A stretch of DNA of 64,000 nucleotides from Xanthomonas arboricola pv. guizotiae (GCF_002940205.1 NZ_MDSK01000003.1:62001-126000); one strand, 5' to 3'; positions 8,616 through 19,589 are shown, counted from the first letter of the stretch. Notes: generated by a model not told the origin, from the sequence alone. Translations and numbers: made by a program.

Positions 8616-9272
8616 TCAGAATTGGAATCGGGGCGTCGGTGCGGCGCCCTGGAGATAGGCGAGGTCGGTTTCGAACAACGATTCGATGCGCGGCGCGTTG
8701 ACGTCGCCACGGACCAGGACCGCTTCCATCACCGGATCGTGACCGCGCACCACGAACAGCCGTCCGTTCGGACGCAGCCACTGCAGCCATTGCGTCGGCA
8801 GCGACTCGACCGCGCCGGTCACGCAGATGGCGTCGAAGCGGCGCTCGCTCTGCCAGCCGAACACGTCGGCGGTCTCGATACGCACGTTGCTGCCCAGGCC
8901 GCTGCTGTCCAGATTGGCGCGTGCAGCGGCAGCCAGCGTCGGGTCGATCTCCAGGCTGAGAACCTCGCGCGCGAGCGCGGCCAGGCAGGCGGTGGCAAAG
9001 CCGCTGCCGGTGCCCACTTCCAGCACCTCTTCGCCGGGCTGCAGATCCAGCGCCTGCAACATGCGGCCTTCGACCACCGGCTTCATCATCTTGTGGCCGG
9101 CCGACAGCGGGATTTCCACATCGACATAGGCCAGGGTCTTGTAGGCCTCGGGCACGAAGGCTTCGCGCGGCAGGCGCGCCAGCACGTCGAGCACGCGCAG
9201 GTCCAGCACGTCCCACGGCCGGATCTGCTGCTCGACCATCTTTTCGCGGGCCTGGGTGAAATCGATCGTCAT
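8616..9272 (-). CDS. PCMT-like protein-L-isoaspartate O-methyltransferase
   Basis: This is a 218-residue class I SAM methyltransferase. Motif I is EVLEVGTGSGFATACLA, and the N-terminal part with AFVPE and IPLSAGHKMMKP matches Pcm enzymes that repair isoaspartyl damage. The ATG at 9272 was chosen because an upstream TTG adds only five residues. A TAAAAT hexamer about 30 bases upstream could be its -10 element. Its last codons (RFQF-stop) are written in the GATTCC-type repeat word found at other gene junctions in this window. Linkage to tolC is recurrent in this group of bacteria, but a functional tie is not obvious. Its substrate could differ from canonical Pcm. Confidence 0.8.
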   Translation of the reverse strand: MTIDFTQAREKMVEQQIRPWDVLDLRVLDVLARLPREAFVPEAYKTLAYVDVEIPLSAGHKMMKPVVEGRMLQALDLQPGEEVLEVGTGSGFATACLAALAREVLSLEIDPTLAAAARANLDSSGLGSNVRIETADVFGWQSERRFDAICVTGAVESLPTQWLQWLRPNGRLFVVRGHDPVMEAVLVRGDVNAPRIESLFETDLAYLQGAAPTPRFQF

Positions 9273-9400
9273 GGTGCGGTTATCCAACGCGGTGGGGCGA
9301 ACATTTTACCGGTGCGCGAGGCGCCTGGCGCATCTAGCATCGCCGCGCGCCGCCAACCGGCGCAGTGCCGGAAGTCATCGCCACCACAGGCCGGGGGCCC

Positions 9401-10054
9401 TCAGCGCGGCGCATACGCCCTCAAAAAGAAGTCCACGCTGGTGTCGATATGCTCATCCACCTGCGCGCGGGTGGGCTGGCCGTGCAGGCCGCACATCATC
9501 AAGGCGTACAGCTCGCCCTTGAGCAGGCAGAAGAATTGCGACGCAGCGCGCGCCAGATCCGGGATCTCCAACTGGCCGTCGGCGACCCGCGCGGACAGAA
9601 AATCCGCCAGCGCCTGTTGCGTGCGCTTGGGGCCTGCGTCCCAGAACATCTCGCGCACATGCACGTCGCCGGTGCCGGGCGCCATCATCATGCGGTGGGT
9701 GGAGATGGCAGATTCGGTGCTGACCATGGCGAAGAAGGCGTGGGCGATTTCGATCAGCTGATCGCGCAGCGCGCCCTCGGGGGCGTGGTCGAACAGGTCG
9801 TCCGGCATCATGTGCTGGCACTGCGCACGGATCGCCTCGGAAAACAGGCTCTCCTTATCGCCAAAATGACTGTAGACGGTGAGCTTGGACACGCCCGCCT
9901 GCGCGGCGATGCCATCCATGCTGACACCGGCATACCCCTGTTCCATGAACATGGTGCGGGCAGCGCCAAGGATGGCGGCGCGTTTCCCAAGATCCTTGGG
10001 CCGTCCGGGGCCGTTGCTCCTGGCCTTGGACTTGAGGGGGGGCGAGCTGGACAT
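9401..10054 (-). CDS. TetR/AcrR family transcriptional regulator
   Basis: This is a 217-residue protein. The N-terminal helix-turn-helix is clear (ILGAARTMFMEQGYAGVSMD, then AGVSKLTVYSHFGDKESLF), with helix 3 of TetR type. It is followed by an AefR-like C-terminal ligand domain (about residues 90-205). It lies 128 bases upstream of, and in the same direction as, the PCMT-like/tolC pair, and diverges from the GGDEF gene. It is therefore a likely local repressor of itself and perhaps of tolC. The ligand is unknown. Confidence 0.88.
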   Translation of the reverse strand: MSSSPPLKSKARSNGPGRPKDLGKRAAILGAARTMFMEQGYAGVSMDGIAAQAGVSKLTVYSHFGDKESLFSEAIRAQCQHMMPDDLFDHAPEGALRDQLIEIAHAFFAMVSTESAISTHRMMMAPGTGDVHVREMFWDAGPKRTQQALADFLSARVADGQLEIPDLARAASQFFCLLKGELYALMMCGLHGQPTRAQVDEHIDTSVDFFLRAYAPR

Positions 10055-10060
10055 GCGTCA

Positions 10061-10090
10061 ATACTAGACCATCGGGTTCTATATTTATAC
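10061..10090. promoter_or_regulatory. Candidate TetR operator
   Basis: An imperfect inverted repeat lies immediately upstream of the tetR start. Inner arms TAGACC and GGTTCTA are nested between ATACT and TATAC-like outer sequences. The size and position suit TetR autoregulation. This is inference from symmetry only. Confidence 0.4.
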
Positions 10091-10330
10091 TCGCCGCCCG
10101 CGCAGCGCCTTGAAGCGCTCAGGAACGGTCGCCCCTTCGTGTTAGCTACGCATCGGTTTGGTGATGGCCGGTAATTGTTTCAGCTGAATGCCTCCCGGTG
10201 TCATGGTGCGTCCCATGCGTGTGGGGAATCCACCTAGGGCGTTGAAAAACCCCCGGTGATAGATTGCCTAACGGTCTGTTGGCGCACGTCGGCAGCACCT
10301 TCTGCCAGCACGACGAGGGGATGGGAGAGC

Positions 10331-13300
10331 GTGGACAGGGTTTGGGCGCATGTGCATGCAGGCTGCGTCCGCAGCACATGCGTGCGGCGGACCGGGCTGC
10401 TGTGGCGATGGGCATTGCTGGCCTGCATCCTGCTCGGCGCGTGGCCGGCCGGCGCCCAGCCGCCGACCCATACCGCGTATCACACCGTCACGCGCTGGAG
10501 CATGGACGACGGCCTGCCGCACAACCTGGTGCATGCGGTGGCGCAGGGCGCCGACGGCCTGATCTGGCTTGGCACCTGGGAAGGCGTGGCGCGTTTCAAC
10601 GGCCGCGACTTCACCGTGTATGACCGCCAGAACACACCGGGCGTCGAGCTGGGGGGCGTGTTCGTGGTGGCACGCGACAGCACCGGCGGGATGTTGTTCG
10701 GCACCGCATTCGACGGGGTCTACCACTACCAGGACGGCCACTGGCAGCAACTGGGCGACGCTTCGGCGCGGCATCTGGCGGTCAGCGCGTTGCTGCGGCG
10801 CGCCGACGGCGCATTGTGGGTCGGCACGCCGCAGACGCTGTACCGCATCGAGCCGGACGGGCGGGTGGTGGATGTCGGTCGCCAGGCCGGCCTGCCGCGC
10901 GCGCGCATCACCGCGCTGGCGGCCGAGGGCGGCGGCGATTTATGGGTGGGCACCGAAGTCGGGCTCTATCGTCTGCCCCGCGACGGCAGCGCAGCCGAGG
11001 CCTGGGGCAAGGCACATGGGATGCGCGCCGCACCGGTGCGGCGGCTGGCCGGCGATCGTCAGGGCGGCCTGCTCGTTGCAGGCGACGACGGCGTGTGGTG
11101 GTGGAGCCGCGGCGGCGGCCTGCAGCGGTTCCGCCAGGGCCAGCGGGTGGATGCATTGCTGCTGGATCGACGCGGGCATCTGTGGATGAGCCTGCCCTCG
11201 GGCACGCTGGTGGTCCACAGCGGCGCGGATGCGCCCGACGAACAGATCGCCATTTCAGGAGTGGCCAGCCCGGCGCTGCTGGAAGACGCCGAGGGCCTGA
11301 TCTGGGTCGGCAGCACGCACGGCCTGTTCCGCATTGCCGAGGGCGCCGCGCACGGCATCACCCACGAGGACGGGCTGGCCTCGGACTATGTGCGCACGGT
11401 GTTGCAGACCGGCGACGGCACCGTGTGGGTGGGCAGCGCGGTGGGCCTGGACCGCTGGCGCAATCGTCAGATCAGCCGTGTGTCGGTGGTGCCGAACCAG
11501 GGCGGACGCGTGCTGGAGCAGTCGGTGCTGGCCCTGGCCGACGCCGGCGATGGCGGCGTCTGGGCCGGCACCTACAGCCAGGGCGTGGTGCGGCTGGACG
11601 CGCAGGGTCGCGTGCTGGCGCGCATCGGCGCGGCCGACGGCCTGCCGTCGCTGTCGGTGCGCGCGGTGCTGCCGGACGGCCAGGCGCTGTGGATCGGCAC
11701 CACGGCCGGGCTGGTGCGCTGGCGCGATGGCAAGGCACGCCGCTACACCGCCGCCGACGGCGTACCCGATGGCTCGGTGCAGGTGCTGTATCGCGACACG
11801 CTGGGCACTGTATGGATCGGCACCGATCGCGGCATGACCGCGCTGTCGGCAAACGGCAGCACGCGCGCGTGGCTGGGCGAGCAGGATTTTCCCGGGCAGA
11901 ACGCCTTCGACTTCCTGCGCGATGCCAAGGGGGATCTGTGGATCGCCAGCGATCGCGGCCTGCTGCGCCTGAGTGGAGAGACCTTTCGCGTCTACGACCA
12001 CCGGGTCGGGTTGCCGCGCGACAAGGTGTTCCGGGTGATCGATGACGGCCGCGGTTATTTCTGGTTGTCGAGCAACCATGGCGTGTTCCGTATCGCGCGC
12101 AGCGACTTCGATCAGCTCGATGCCGGTACGCGCGAGCAGTTGAGCGTGGAGGTGGTGGATCGCAGCGACGGCATGCCCGGCAATCAGGGCAACGGCAGCA
12201 GCGCGCCGGCCGGCTGGATGACGCAGTCCGGGCAGCTGCTGTTCCCCACCGCCGCGGGCCTGGGGGTGATCGATCCGGCGCGCGTGGGTACCTTGCAAGG
12301 CCATCGCGTGCCGATCGTGTTCGAGCGCCTGCTGGTCGACGGCACGGTGCAGCCGCTCAATGGCCTGCATCGCTTCGGTGCGGAGACCCGGCGCATCGCC
12401 ATCGGCTATGCCGGGTTGAATTTCCGTGGCCCGGACAAGGTGCGCTACCGCTACCGGCTGGAGGGCTTCGACCCGGACTGGGTGGACGCCGACAGCGCCA
12501 GCGAGGCGGTCTACACCAATCTGCCGCCGGGCCGTTTCCGCTTCCGCGTCCAGGCGATGTCGCTGCCGGTGGACTGGCGGCAGACCGCGCTGTTGGGCGA
12601 ATCCAGCCTGGCGATCGTACTGGCGCCACCGTGGTGGCGTCGCGGCGAAGTGATCGCCCTGGGCATCCTCGGCCTGGGCAGCCTGGTCTACGGGCTCTAT
12701 CTGTGGCGCACCGCCAGTTATCGCCGGCGTCAGCGCCAGCTCAACACGGTGATCGACAAGCGCACACGCGAACTGAGCGACAAGAACCTGGCGCTGCAGC
12801 AGGCCAGCCAGGAACGCGAAGCGTTGATGCGCCAGCTGGAATACCGCGCCAGCCACGACGTGCTGACCGCCCTGCCGAATCGGCGCGAGGCCGAGCGTGT
12901 CCTGCAGCAATGGTTCGACGATGCGCACGCCGGTGGCGCCCCGTTGGCGTTGGCGCTGATGGATATCGACCACTTCAAGCGCATCAACGACGACTATGGC
13001 CACGAGGTCGGCGACGCGGTGCTGCGCGCGATCGGCGAAGCACTCAACGAGCGGGACCGGGCGCAGTGCTTTGCCGCGCGCCACGGTGGCGAAGAGTTTC
13101 TGCTCGCGGCAGTGGGTGTGGACGCGGCGCAGGCGCGCGCGCTGTTCGAACGCATGCGCCAGCGGCTCGCCGCGATCGCTGTCCAGACGCAGGGCACGAC
13201 GGTGCGCTGCACCGCCAGCATGGGCATGGCGATGAGCGATGAGGCACCGAGCCGGCGCGAATTGCTGGCGCTGGCAGACCGCCGCCTGTACCAGGCCAAG

Positions 13301-13333
13301 CGGCTGGGGCGCGATCGGTTGGTGGATCAATAA
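10331..13333 (+). CDS. Propeller-Y_Y_Y-GGDEF transmembrane diguanylate cyclase
   Basis: This is a 1000-residue protein from the GTG at 10331, which has GGGAG upstream. Other in-frame GTGs at 10256 and 10382 are possible. A signal/anchor (LLWRWALLACILLGAW) comes first. About a dozen two-component-regulator propeller repeats follow (DGLPHNLVHAVAQ, LWVGTPQTLYRI, VWIGTDRGMTAL), forming two seven-bladed periplasmic propellers. Then come a Y_Y_Y domain, one transmembrane helix (about 777-797), a short coiled coil and a GGDEF domain. The active site is GGEEF (from residue 919), so cyclic-di-GMP synthesis is expected. The inhibitory I-site five residues upstream reads RAQC instead of RxxD and is probably non-functional. 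This is a hybrid sensor without histidine kinase parts. Confidence 0.9.
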   Translation: MDRVWAHVHAGCVRSTCVRRTGLLWRWALLACILLGAWPAGAQPPTHTAYHTVTRWSMDDGLPHNLVHAVAQGADGLIWLGTWEGVARFNGRDFTVYDRQNTPGVELGGVFVVARDSTGGMLFGTAFDGVYHYQDGHWQQLGDASARHLAVSALLRRADGALWVGTPQTLYRIEPDGRVVDVGRQAGLPRARITALAAEGGGDLWVGTEVGLYRLPRDGSAAEAWGKAHGMRAAPVRRLAGDRQGGLLVAGDDGVWWWSRGGGLQRFRQGQRVDALLLDRRGHLWMSLPSGTLVVHSGADAPDEQIAISGVASPALLEDAEGLIWVGSTHGLFRIAEGAAHGITHEDGLASDYVRTVLQTGDGTVWVGSAVGLDRWRNRQISRVSVVPNQGGRVLEQSVLALADAGDGGVWAGTYSQGVVRLDAQGRVLARIGAADGLPSLSVRAVLPDGQALWIGTTAGLVRWRDGKARRYTAADGVPDGSVQVLYRDTLGTVWIGTDRGMTALSANGSTRAWLGEQDFPGQNAFDFLRDAKGDLWIASDRGLLRLSGETFRVYDHRVGLPRDKVFRVIDDGRGYFWLSSNHGVFRIARSDFDQLDAGTREQLSVEVVDRSDGMPGNQGNGSSAPAGWMTQSGQLLFPTAAGLGVIDPARVGTLQGHRVPIVFERLLVDGTVQPLNGLHRFGAETRRIAIGYAGLNFRGPDKVRYRYRLEGFDPDWVDADSASEAVYTNLPPGRFRFRVQAMSLPVDWRQTALLGESSLAIVLAPPWWRRGEVIALGILGLGSLVYGLYLWRTASYRRRQRQLNTVIDKRTRELSDKNLALQQASQEREALMRQLEYRASHDVLTALPNRREAERVLQQWFDDAHAGGAPLALALMDIDHFKRINDDYGHEVGDAVLRAIGEALNERDRAQCFAARHGGEEFLLAAVGVDAAQARALFERMRQRLAAIAVQTQGTTVRCTASMGMAMSDEAPSRRELLALADRRLYQAKRLGRDRLVDQ

Positions 13334-13369
13334 GGCTGCTGCGTTGCCGGCTGCGTGGAGCTGCCGCGC

Positions 13370-14260
13370 TCACGTCTGCAGCGGATCCGCCTGCGCATGC
13401 AACAACGCAACAAACGCCTGCGCGGCGCGCGACAGGGTGCGCCCGCCATGGGTCACGCAGCCCAGCTCGCGCGACAGCGTCACATCCGGCAGCGGCAGCG
13501 CCACGATCTGATGGTCGATCATGCGCTCCGGCAACACGCTCCACGCAAGGCCCACCGACACCAGCATCTTGATCGTCTCCAGATAGTTGGTGGTCATGCG
13601 CAGGCTCGGCACCAGGGCGCGTTCGGCGAACAGGCCGGCGACGATGCGGTGGGTGAACGTGCCCGGGTCCGGCAGCACCGCCGGATGCGCCACCACATCG
13701 TCCAGCGACACCGCGCGCAAGGCGGCCAGCGGGTGATCCGGCGCCACCACGAACTGCAGGCGGTCATGCCAGATCGGCTGCGCACGCAGCGGCGCGCGCG
13801 TGTCTGGTGCCAGCGTGGTCACCGCCAGTTCCACCTCGCCGCGCAGCACCGCGGCATAGGCCAGCTCCGAATCCAGGAACTGGATGTCCAGCGCGGCCTG
13901 CGGGTGTTGTACGGCGAAGCCGCGCAGCAGGGCGGGCAGGCGGTGCAGGCCGACATGATGGCTGGTGGCCAGGCTCAGGCGCCCGCCGACCGCTGCGCCA
14001 AGATGCTCCAGCACGCGGCGGGTGTCCTGCAGCTCGGCCAGGATGCGTTGCGCGCGTGGCAACAGCGCCTGGCCGGCTTCGGTCAGCACCACTTGCCGAC
14101 CCAGGCGGTCGAACAGCCGTGCCGACAGTTGCGCCTCCAGTTGCGCGATGCGTTTGCTCACCGCCGGCTGGGTCAGGTGCAAGGCCTCGCCTGCCGCCGA
14201 GAAGCTGCCGCTTTCGGCGATCGCCACGAACGCATTGAGGCTTGCCAGATCCATTGCCAT
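13370..14260 (-). CDS. LysR family regulator, likely of leuCDB
   Basis: This is a 296-residue protein. The N-terminal winged HTH (LNAFVAIAESGSFSAAGEAL then LTQPAVSKRIAQLEAQL) and the C-terminal substrate-binding fold are of normal LTTR length. It is divergent from leuC with a 114-base gap that contains an LTTR-like inverted repeat. This arrangement is standard for LysR activators of the neighbouring operon. The co-inducer is presumably a leucine-pathway metabolite (inference). The second in-frame ATG, two codons in, is also possible. It converges with the GGDEF gene (36-base gap). Confidence 0.88.
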   Translation of the reverse strand: MAMDLASLNAFVAIAESGSFSAAGEALHLTQPAVSKRIAQLEAQLSARLFDRLGRQVVLTEAGQALLPRAQRILAELQDTRRVLEHLGAAVGGRLSLATSHHVGLHRLPALLRGFAVQHPQAALDIQFLDSELAYAAVLRGEVELAVTTLAPDTRAPLRAQPIWHDRLQFVVAPDHPLAALRAVSLDDVVAHPAVLPDPGTFTHRIVAGLFAERALVPSLRMTTNYLETIKMLVSVGLAWSVLPERMIDHQIVALPLPDVTLSRELGCVTHGGRTLSRAAQAFVALLHAQADPLQT

Positions 14261-14268
14261 TCCTGAAA

Positions 14269-14294
14269 TTCATTTGTTGAATAAACAATATGAA
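14269..14294. promoter_or_regulatory. LysR-type operator between regulator and leuC
   Basis: The inverted repeat has arms TTCAT-TTGTT and AACAATATGAA around an A/T-rich centre (GAATA). It lies between the divergent starts and is noticeably A/T-rich in a GC-rich region. Its position and symmetry match LTTR recognition and activation sites. The exact bases contacted are unknown. Confidence 0.55.
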
Positions 14295-14374
14295 TTTGCG
14301 TTATCCAAGGCAAGCTCCTAGCATCGACCTCAGCCAGGTGGGTGCTCCCACCATCCGCCACTCGGGTTGCCGCG

Positions 14375-15814
14375 ATGACTGCCAAGACGCTGTACGACAA
14401 GCTGTGGGACCTGCACGAGGTCACACGCCGTGACGATGGTTCGTCGCTGATCTATATCGACCGCCACATCCTGCACGAAGTGACCTCGCCGCAAGCCTTC
14501 GAAGGCCTGCGCCTGGCCGGGCGCAAACCGTGGCGCATCGACGCCAATATCGCCACGCCCGACCACAACGTGCCGACCACGCGTGCCGAGCGCCAGGGCG
14601 GCCTGGAGTCGATCTCCGACGAGGTGTCGCGCCTGCAGGTGCAGACGCTGGACGAGAACTGCGACGACTTCGGCATTCTCGAGTTCAAGATGAACGATGC
14701 GCGCCAGGGCATCGTGCATGTGGTCGGCCCGGAGCAGGGCGCCACCCTGCCGGGCATGACCGTGGTCTGCGGCGATTCGCACACCTCCACGCATGGCGCG
14801 TTCGGCGCGCTGGCGCACGGCATCGGCACCTCCGAGGTCGAGCACGTGCTGGCCACGCAGTGCCTGATCGCCAAGAAGATGAAGAACATGCAGGTGCGCG
14901 TGGAAGGCACGCTGCCGTTCGGTGTGACCGCCAAGGACATCGTGCTGGCGGTGATCGGCAGGATCGGCACCGCCGGCGGCAACGGGCATGCACTGGAATT
15001 TGCCGGCAGCGCGATCCGCGCACTGTCGATGGAAGGCCGCATGACCATCTGCAACATGTCCATCGAAGCCGGTGCGCGCGTGGGCATGGTGGCGGTGGAC
15101 GAAAAGACCATTGCCTACGTGCAAGGTCGCCCGTTCGCGCCCAAGGGCGCCGACTGGGAGGCGGCCGTCGCGCTGTGGCGCACGCTGGTCTCCGATGCCG
15201 ACGCGCACTTCGACACGGTGGTGGAGCTGCGCGCCGAAGACATCAAGCCGCAGGTCAGCTGGGGCACCTCGCCGGAAATGGTGCTGGCGGTGGATCAGCA
15301 GGTGCCGGACCCGGCCGCCGAACAGGATCCGACCCGGCGCGATTCGATCGAGCGCGCGCTGAAGTACATGGGCTTGCGCGCAAACCAGCCGATCACCGAG
15401 ATCCGCCTGGACCGCGTGTTCATCGGCTCGTGCACCAACTCGCGCATCGAAGACCTGCGCGCGGCCGCTGCGGTCGCAAGGGGCCGCAAGGTCGCTTCCA
15501 CCATCAAGCAGGCGTTGGTGGTGCCGGGCTCTGGTCTGGTGAAAGCGCAGGCCGAAGCCGAGGGGCTGGACAAGGTATTTCTTGACGCCGGTTTCGAATG
15601 GCGCGAGCCGGGCTGCTCGATGTGTCTGGCGATGAACCCGGACAAGCTGGGCAGTGGCGAGCACTGCGCCTCCACCTCCAACCGCAATTTCGAAGGCCGC
15701 CAGGGCGCCGGCGGCCGCACCCATCTGGTCAGCCCGGCGATGGCCGCAGCGGCGGCGGTGAGTGGGCATTTTGTCGATGTGCGTGCGTTGCAGGGAATCG
15801 AGAATCGGGAATAG
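14375..15814 (+). CDS. leuC: 3-isopropylmalate dehydratase large subunit
   Basis: This is a 479-residue aconitase-superfamily protein. The iron-sulfur ligands are visible as GSCTNS (Cys353) and CSMC (Cys414 and Cys417). Other landmarks are [18 protein letters not shown] and [16 protein letters not shown]. With LeuD it isomerises 2- to 3-isopropylmalate in leucine synthesis. The ATG at 14375 aligns with the family start; an upstream in-frame codon would add only 11 residues. The last residues (GIENRE) and the stop codon lie inside a GGGAATC-type repeat arm, which makes the C-terminus slightly longer than usual. Confidence 0.97.
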   Translation: MTAKTLYDKLWDLHEVTRRDDGSSLIYIDRHILHEVTSPQAFEGLRLAGRKPWRIDANIATPDHNVPTTRAERQGGLESISDEVSRLQVQTLDENCDDFGILEFKMNDARQGIVHVVGPEQGATLPGMTVVCGDSHTSTHGAFGALAHGIGTSEVEHVLATQCLIAKKMKNMQVRVEGTLPFGVTAKDIVLAVIGRIGTAGGNGHALEFAGSAIRALSMEGRMTICNMSIEAGARVGMVAVDEKTIAYVQGRPFAPKGADWEAAVALWRTLVSDADAHFDTVVELRAEDIKPQVSWGTSPEMVLAVDQQVPDPAAEQDPTRRDSIERALKYMGLRANQPITEIRLDRVFIGSCTNSRIEDLRAAAAVARGRKVASTIKQALVVPGSGLVKAQAEAEGLDKVFLDAGFEWREPGCSMCLAMNPDKLGSGEHCASTSNRNFEGRQGAGGRTHLVSPAMAAAAAVSGHFVDVRALQGIENRE

Positions 15815-15884
15815 AGAATCGCAACGTCCGTCCTGTCTCCGCTCTGCCAATTCCCCATTCTCCACTCCCAATTCCCGGCATTCC
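15793..15884. repeat. GGGAATC-type inverted repeat between leuC and leuD
   Basis: The left arm (15793-15821) is built of GGGAATCG/GAGAATCG words. The right arm (15847-15884) is the near-complement, CCAATTCCCC through CCCAATTCCCGGCATTCC, with a loop of about 25 bases. The left arm forms the end of leuC and the right arm abuts the leuD ATG. The same design occurs at 56237-56358, and the same word is expanded at 62374-62541. Confidence 0.8.
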
Positions 15885-15885
15885 A

Positions 15886-16533
15886 ATGACCCCTTTTACC
15901 CAACACACCGGACTGGTGGCGCCGCTGGATCGCGCCAATGTCGATACCGACCAGATCATTCCCAAGCAATTTCTCAAGTCGATCAAGCGCACCGGCTTCG
16001 GGCCGAACCTGTTCGACGAATGGCGGTATCTGGACATCGGCGAGCCCGGCCGCGACAACAGCCAGCGCCCGCTCAATCCGGAGTTCGTGCTCAATTTCCC
16101 GCGCTATCAGGGTGCCAGCGTGCTGCTGGCGCGCGAGAACTTCGGCTGCGGCTCCTCGCGCGAGCACGCGCCGTGGGCGCTGGACGAATACGGCTTCCGC
16201 ACCCTGATCGCGCCCAGCTTCGCCGACATCTTCTTCAACAACAGCTTCAAGAACGGCCTGCTGCCGATCGTGCTGGCCGAAGCAGAGGTGGACGCCCTGT
16301 TCGAGCAATGCCTGGCCACCGAGGGCTACCGACTCACCGTGGATCTGGCCGCACAGCGCGTGCGCCGCCCCGATGGCGTGGAATACGGCTTCGACATCGA
16401 TGCATTCCGCAAGCACTGCCTGCTCAATGGCCTGGACGACATCGGCCTGACCCTGCAGGACGCCGATGCGATCGGTCGCTTCGAGCAAGGCCATCGCGCG
16501 CGTCAACCGTGGCTGTTCGGCGCGCTGCGGTAA
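15886..16533 (+). CDS. leuD: 3-isopropylmalate dehydratase small subunit
   Basis: This is a 215-residue swivel-domain protein. The diagnostic motifs are [17 protein letters not shown] and [16 protein letters not shown]. It pairs with LeuC. The ATG gives the canonical [16 protein letters not shown] start. No Shine-Dalgarno sequence is visible, because the preceding bases are the right arm of a repeat hairpin. Translation may rely on coupling to leuC, 71 bases upstream, or on hairpin melting (inference). Confidence 0.97.
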   Translation: MTPFTQHTGLVAPLDRANVDTDQIIPKQFLKSIKRTGFGPNLFDEWRYLDIGEPGRDNSQRPLNPEFVLNFPRYQGASVLLARENFGCGSSREHAPWALDEYGFRTLIAPSFADIFFNNSFKNGLLPIVLAEAEVDALFEQCLATEGYRLTVDLAAQRVRRPDGVEYGFDIDAFRKHCLLNGLDDIGLTLQDADAIGRFEQGHRARQPWLFGALR

Positions 16534-16627
16534 TGTCGCCGGCGGTCACCGATGAGCCGGTCATGCCAGGTGCGTGTGGCGCGATGTTGATTTCCAAGGC
16601 GCTGCGGCGCCAACTGACGAGGATTGC

Positions 16628-17701
16628 ATGAGCAAGCAGATTCTGATTCTTCCCGGCGACGGCATTGGCCCGGAGATCATGGCCGAAGCGGTCAAGGTGC
16701 TGACGCGCATCGATGCGCAGCACGGACTAGGCTTCAGCCTGGTGTACGACGAACTGGGTGGCGCGGCCTACGACAAGTACGGCAGCCCGCTGGCCGACGA
16801 AACGCTGGAGCGCGCGCGCGCTGCCGACGCGGTGCTGCTGGGTGCGGTCGGTGGGCCGCAATGGGACACCATCGACCCATCGCTGCGCCCGGAGCGGGGC
16901 CTGCTCAAGATCCGTTCGCAGCTTGGGTTGTTCGCCAACCTGCGTCCGGCATTGTTGTATCCACAACTGGCGGATGCCTCCACGCTCAAGCCGGAGGTGG
17001 TGTCCGGGCTGGATCTGCTGATCCTGCGCGAGCTCACCGGCGGTATTTATTTCGGTCAGCCGCGGGGCACGCGCACGCTGGAAAACGGCGAACGTCAGGC
17101 CTACGACACGCTGCCATACAGCGAAAGCGAGATCCGCCGCATCGCCAAGGCCGGCTTCGAGATGGCACGTCTGCGCGGCAAGAAGCTGTGTTCGGTGGAC
17201 AAGGCCAATGTGTTGGCATCGAGCCAGCTGTGGCGTGCCGTCGTCGAAGAAGTGGCCACGGACTATCCGGACATCGCGCTGTCGCACATGTACGTGGACA
17301 ATGCGGCGATGCAGTTGGTGCGTGCGCCCAAGCAGTTCGACGTGATCGTGACCGACAACATGTTCGGCGACATCCTGTCCGACCAGGCGTCGATGCTCAC
17401 CGGTTCGATCGGCATGCTGCCCTCGGCCTCGCTGGATGCCAACAGCAAGGGCATGTACGAGCCGTGCCATGGCTCGGCGCCGGACATCGCAGGCAGGGGC
17501 ATCGCCAATCCGCTGGCCACCATCCTGTCGGTGGCAATGATGTTGCGCTACACGTTTGCGCAATCCGCCGCAGCGGATGCGATCGAGCAAGCGGTCGGCA
17601 AGGTGCTCGACCAAGGCCTGCGCACCGCCGACATCTGGTCGGAAGGCACGACCAAGGTTGGCACGGTGGCAATGGGCGATGCAGTGCTGGCCGCGCTGTA
17701 G
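16628..17701 (+). CDS. leuB: 3-isopropylmalate dehydrogenase
   Basis: This is a 357-residue NAD-dependent beta-decarboxylating dehydrogenase. It begins [18 protein letters not shown]. The family signature [20 protein letters not shown] carries the metal-binding Asp residues, and [13 protein letters not shown] is typical of LeuB. It oxidises 3-isopropylmalate to the 2-oxo acid precursor of leucine. GAGGA lies upstream of the ATG. It is the last gene of leuCDB, followed by a strong terminator. Confidence 0.97.
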   Translation: MSKQILILPGDGIGPEIMAEAVKVLTRIDAQHGLGFSLVYDELGGAAYDKYGSPLADETLERARAADAVLLGAVGGPQWDTIDPSLRPERGLLKIRSQLGLFANLRPALLYPQLADASTLKPEVVSGLDLLILRELTGGIYFGQPRGTRTLENGERQAYDTLPYSESEIRRIAKAGFEMARLRGKKLCSVDKANVLASSQLWRAVVEEVATDYPDIALSHMYVDNAAMQLVRAPKQFDVIVTDNMFGDILSDQASMLTGSIGMLPSASLDANSKGMYEPCHGSAPDIAGRGIANPLATILSVAMMLRYTFAQSAAADAIEQAVGKVLDQGLRTADIWSEGTTKVGTVAMGDAVLAAL

Positions 17702-17737
17702 CAGCGCTCGCTTCCCCGAGGCTCCGTGGCTGTACTG

Positions 17738-17775
17738 GTGGCTATCGTTCTTCGGACGATAGCCACTTTCGTTTG
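17738..17775 (+). terminator. Rho-independent terminator after leuB
   Basis: An 11-bp perfect stem (GTGGCTATCGT / ACGATAGCCAC) with loop TCTTCGG is followed by TTTCGTTT. It ends the rightward leuCDB transcript. Confidence 0.8.
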
Positions 17776-17956
17776 GTTGACCGATTCGTGACCACATCAT
17801 TCGACCGAGGCGCTGGCATGAAATCGGCGGATGTCGTGCGCAGGACTGGTCGGCACGCAGGGGCGGTCGGCGGCGCGGCGCCGCATCCGGTGTCGGTAGG
17901 TACACAGGCGCCCGCAGGAAGTCGACGCACTTGCAAGAAGGTTGGAACACCAAACA
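17776..17956. other. Gap between converging leu/ilv transcripts
   Basis: This lies between the leuB terminator and the leuA terminator. I see no ORF, repeat or promoter that I can support here. Confidence 0.4.
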
Positions 17957-17995
17957 CCAAAACCAAAACGGCCAGCAGATCACGCTGCCGGCCGT
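17957..17995 (-). terminator. Rho-independent terminator of the ilv-leuA operon
   Basis: On the minus strand a stem built on ACGGCC/GGCCGT, with an AGCAG/CTGC inner part, is followed by TTTTGGTTTTGG. It sits about 30 bases past the leuA stop. Confidence 0.7.
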
Positions 17996-18026
17996 CAGGT
18001 TTGCATCGTCCAGCGAATGAGCGGTG

Positions 18027-19585
<1,559 letters not shown>

Positions 19586-19589
<4 letters not shown>

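Noticed and set aside
7213-9216. A 667-codon reading in which tolC is extended upstream through the PCMT-like gene
   Set aside because: The upstream part is a frameshifted reading of the methyltransferase. tolC has its own ATG, ribosome-binding site and signal peptide at 8595.
11255-13330. A 691-codon frame antisense to the GGDEF sensor
   Set aside because: Compositional shadow. No start signal or domain, and the sense frame has propeller, Y_Y_Y and GGDEF motifs.
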